Assembly: GCA_032871835.1 (NCBI GenBank)
Contig: CM065295.1
Span: 88,405,819-88,469,818, forward strand
DNA length: 64,000 nt
Direction: 5' to 3'
From: Dipteronia dyeriana
Lineage: Eukaryota; Streptophyta; Magnoliopsida; Sapindales; Sapindaceae
The notes beneath the pieces are model-generated. The model had not been told where the DNA came from and did not search any database. It saw only the letters and a program-made list of their open reading frames with translations. The translations under genes and the position numbers were made by a program. Below, piece by piece: positions 62,181 through 64,000 of the stretch; the first letter of the stretch is position 1, and each line of letters opens with the position of its first letter.

Positions 62181-64000
62181 CACTTGTTTCCATTTGATAC
62201 ATTAATCTTCTCATCACATATTCACACCAAAACCGAAGCCCGATTTATCAGCAAAAATGGGCCCAAAATCAATAGGCCTCTATGGAGTAAATTTGATGCT
62301 AGTTTCTGTGGGCCTTTAAATACCCACTGGGGGTTTCGAAGAGACCTTGCAGGCTGGAACTTGATGACCCATATTATAAGCATTTCTGACCCAAAAGAGC
62401 TTTTACTGCTCTAACTTTATCCAAAAACCGTTCGTCTACCGGCCGAACTATATATTCGGAGGCAGTATTTGTTGTAAGTGGAATCTTTTCTTTTTACTGT
62501 TTGTTATCACAACACATGGTCATGGACTCATGGATATGAGTGAGAACAAAAACGAGGACGCAGAGTCCTCTAACGAAGAGTGAGAAGAGAAGAGAAGAGA
62601 AGAGAAGAGGATTGTTAAACTTAAATGTAAAAGTGAGTCAATCGGGTTGTGTCGTTTGTCTTGTCCCGAGTCAAAAGGAATTGATGGATTAAAGTAAGGC
62701 AAAATCTTTGCTTCCTTGTTCAAAACCCAACCCTTTTGTGGGACACTTGTGTGGTTCACAAACAACACCAAATCCCTCCGTCTTTGTGCCCCCACCATTC
62801 ACCATGCAACATATAGATTTATAGATATCTATCTATTCATCACTGGAGATCGAGGATCAAGATTGTTCATGTAATTATATTGTCAAGGGCAGGCCAATTG
62901 GGCAAAGATATTAAAAAGATCAGACTTGACCATTACATTGAATAACAACTTTATCGGTTTCTTCCCAACCCCACCATGGCGACACACATGCACACAAAGA
63001 GAAAGAGATCCGCCATATCCCCACAAACAGCAACAAATAGCTCCTAGGCAGGCTTTTACAGTCATTAGCTTTTCCTCAATCGTACATACATGCATTGCAT
63101 GCATGAATCATGAATGCATGCATCAGTACTACTGCCACCATCAATATCGTCGGGCACTTGCGAATTTAAAGTATGCAGTAGATGATAAATATAGGATTTG
63201 ACTATTTGTTTATTTATTTTATTAATGATCAATTCTGTATGTCCATTTCTGATTAAGTAATTATTTGTCATTTTAATTTGAGGAACTTTCTAGCTCCTAG
63301 CACAGAATATAACAACATCTATGAATAAAAGAGATTTTCAGTTTGATTTCCTTATTTTTCATCTATATAGATTACATAATATAATGATTTAAGTTTTTTA
63401 CAAAAAGTAATTTCCTCGGAATCTCTCACAAAGTCAATAATTATATTTAAATGATGCTTATACTACTTCATTTGGATTAAGCAAAAAATTATATTTAATT
63501 AGAATTTCAAAGTATTTATCCATTAAGCTCATAAAATCAATTTTAAAAGAAGATTATATATGAATAAGCATACTTTCCGAATAAACCACATTGGTGCTAT
63601 TTTAGTTGTACTTTTTTTTACAGATAGATTTAGTGGATATCGTTCAAAATGAATATATCTAACATGAGAAATTTATTTTTAATTACATACGAAAATTTAA
63701 TTGTTAATAACCAATTTTAAAATAAATAAAAAATCAGTGTATATCCATAAATTATAAAAATACCCTCAATATCAACTTTCCTATTTTTTTTTCCACCGTC
63801 TTCTTCCTTCTTCTCTCTTTATTCTTTCTCATCAAATTTCTATTTTTGTTCCTGCAAATCGACCAACTAGACGATGGTTTTATCATGGTTTTAGTCTTAT
63901 TGTATCAATTTTGTGTGTTTTGTGAAGAATCGAATTAAATATGGTTTTAAGTTTTTTCCAGAAGATTTCAAGTTCACTGGCTTGAAAACTTGAAATCTTA
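62181..64000. other. Gene-free stretch at the right edge
   Basis: No gene recognised. It has a (GAAGA)n patch (62580-62610), a cluster of CATGCATG words (63085-63125) and AT-rich DNA to the end. Frames such as 62520-62798 and 62926-63201 have no domain. Confidence 0.45.

Noticed and set aside
62520..62798. 92-residue - strand frame upstream of the lumen-protein gene
   Set aside because: Ser/Leu-rich translation of a GAAGA repeat; no domain.

Overview
The window is nuclear DNA from a flowering plant, most likely a eudicot. It is AT-rich, its genes are split by introns, and it carries plant-specific gene families (a NAC transcription factor and a thylakoid lumen protein) plus three plant LTR-retrotransposon lineages (Tat-like and Athila-like Ty3/gypsy, Ale-like Ty1/copia). 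I could not name the species.

Layout. 1-604: right end of a hAT-like transposon, followed by a possible solo-LTR remnant (about 1.43-1.95 kb). 2.5-14.4 kb: a local repeat unit present in several copies, broken by insertions. These are a hAT-like MITE (2991-3907) and a 9.4-kb Tat-like Ty3/gypsy element (4498-13936, 5-bp target duplication CATAG/CCTAG). The Tat-like element keeps a decayed gag but no pol. It has taken in a minus-strand LTR-like block (about 7.37-9.64 kb), and a 2.3-kb solo-LTR-like element sits inside its right LTR (11563-13899). 14.57-26.84 kb: an Athila-like element with a truncated 5' LTR, decayed gag-pol and an extra ORF before the 3' LTR. 26.84-36.6 kb: gene-free DNA with MITEs and microsatellites.

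Two host genes are recognisable. The first, on the + strand (CDS 38844-41180, three coding exons, 376 aa), is a NAC factor of the VND4/5/6 type, a regulator of xylem vessel and secondary-wall formation. Its second intron appears to use a GC-AG donor. The second, on the - strand (62055-56447, seven exons, 230 aa), is a pentapeptide-repeat protein of the thylakoid lumen, the TL17 (lumenal 17.4 kDa) family. Its fourth intron is about 4 kb long. On the opposite strand this intron carries a decayed, internally repeated fragment resembling the N-terminal region of SUVH5/6 histone methyltransferases.

Between and beside the genes lie a hAT-like MITE (46132-46670), a 5.1-kb Ale-like copia element on the - strand (47708-52835, perfect 5-bp target duplication) and a 943-bp fold-back Mutator-like element (55024-55966, 9-bp target duplication). 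The two host genes have no evident functional link. Everything else supported here is mobile DNA or simple repeat. All exon models come from splice consensus, reading-frame continuity and remembered family sequences; no database search was possible.
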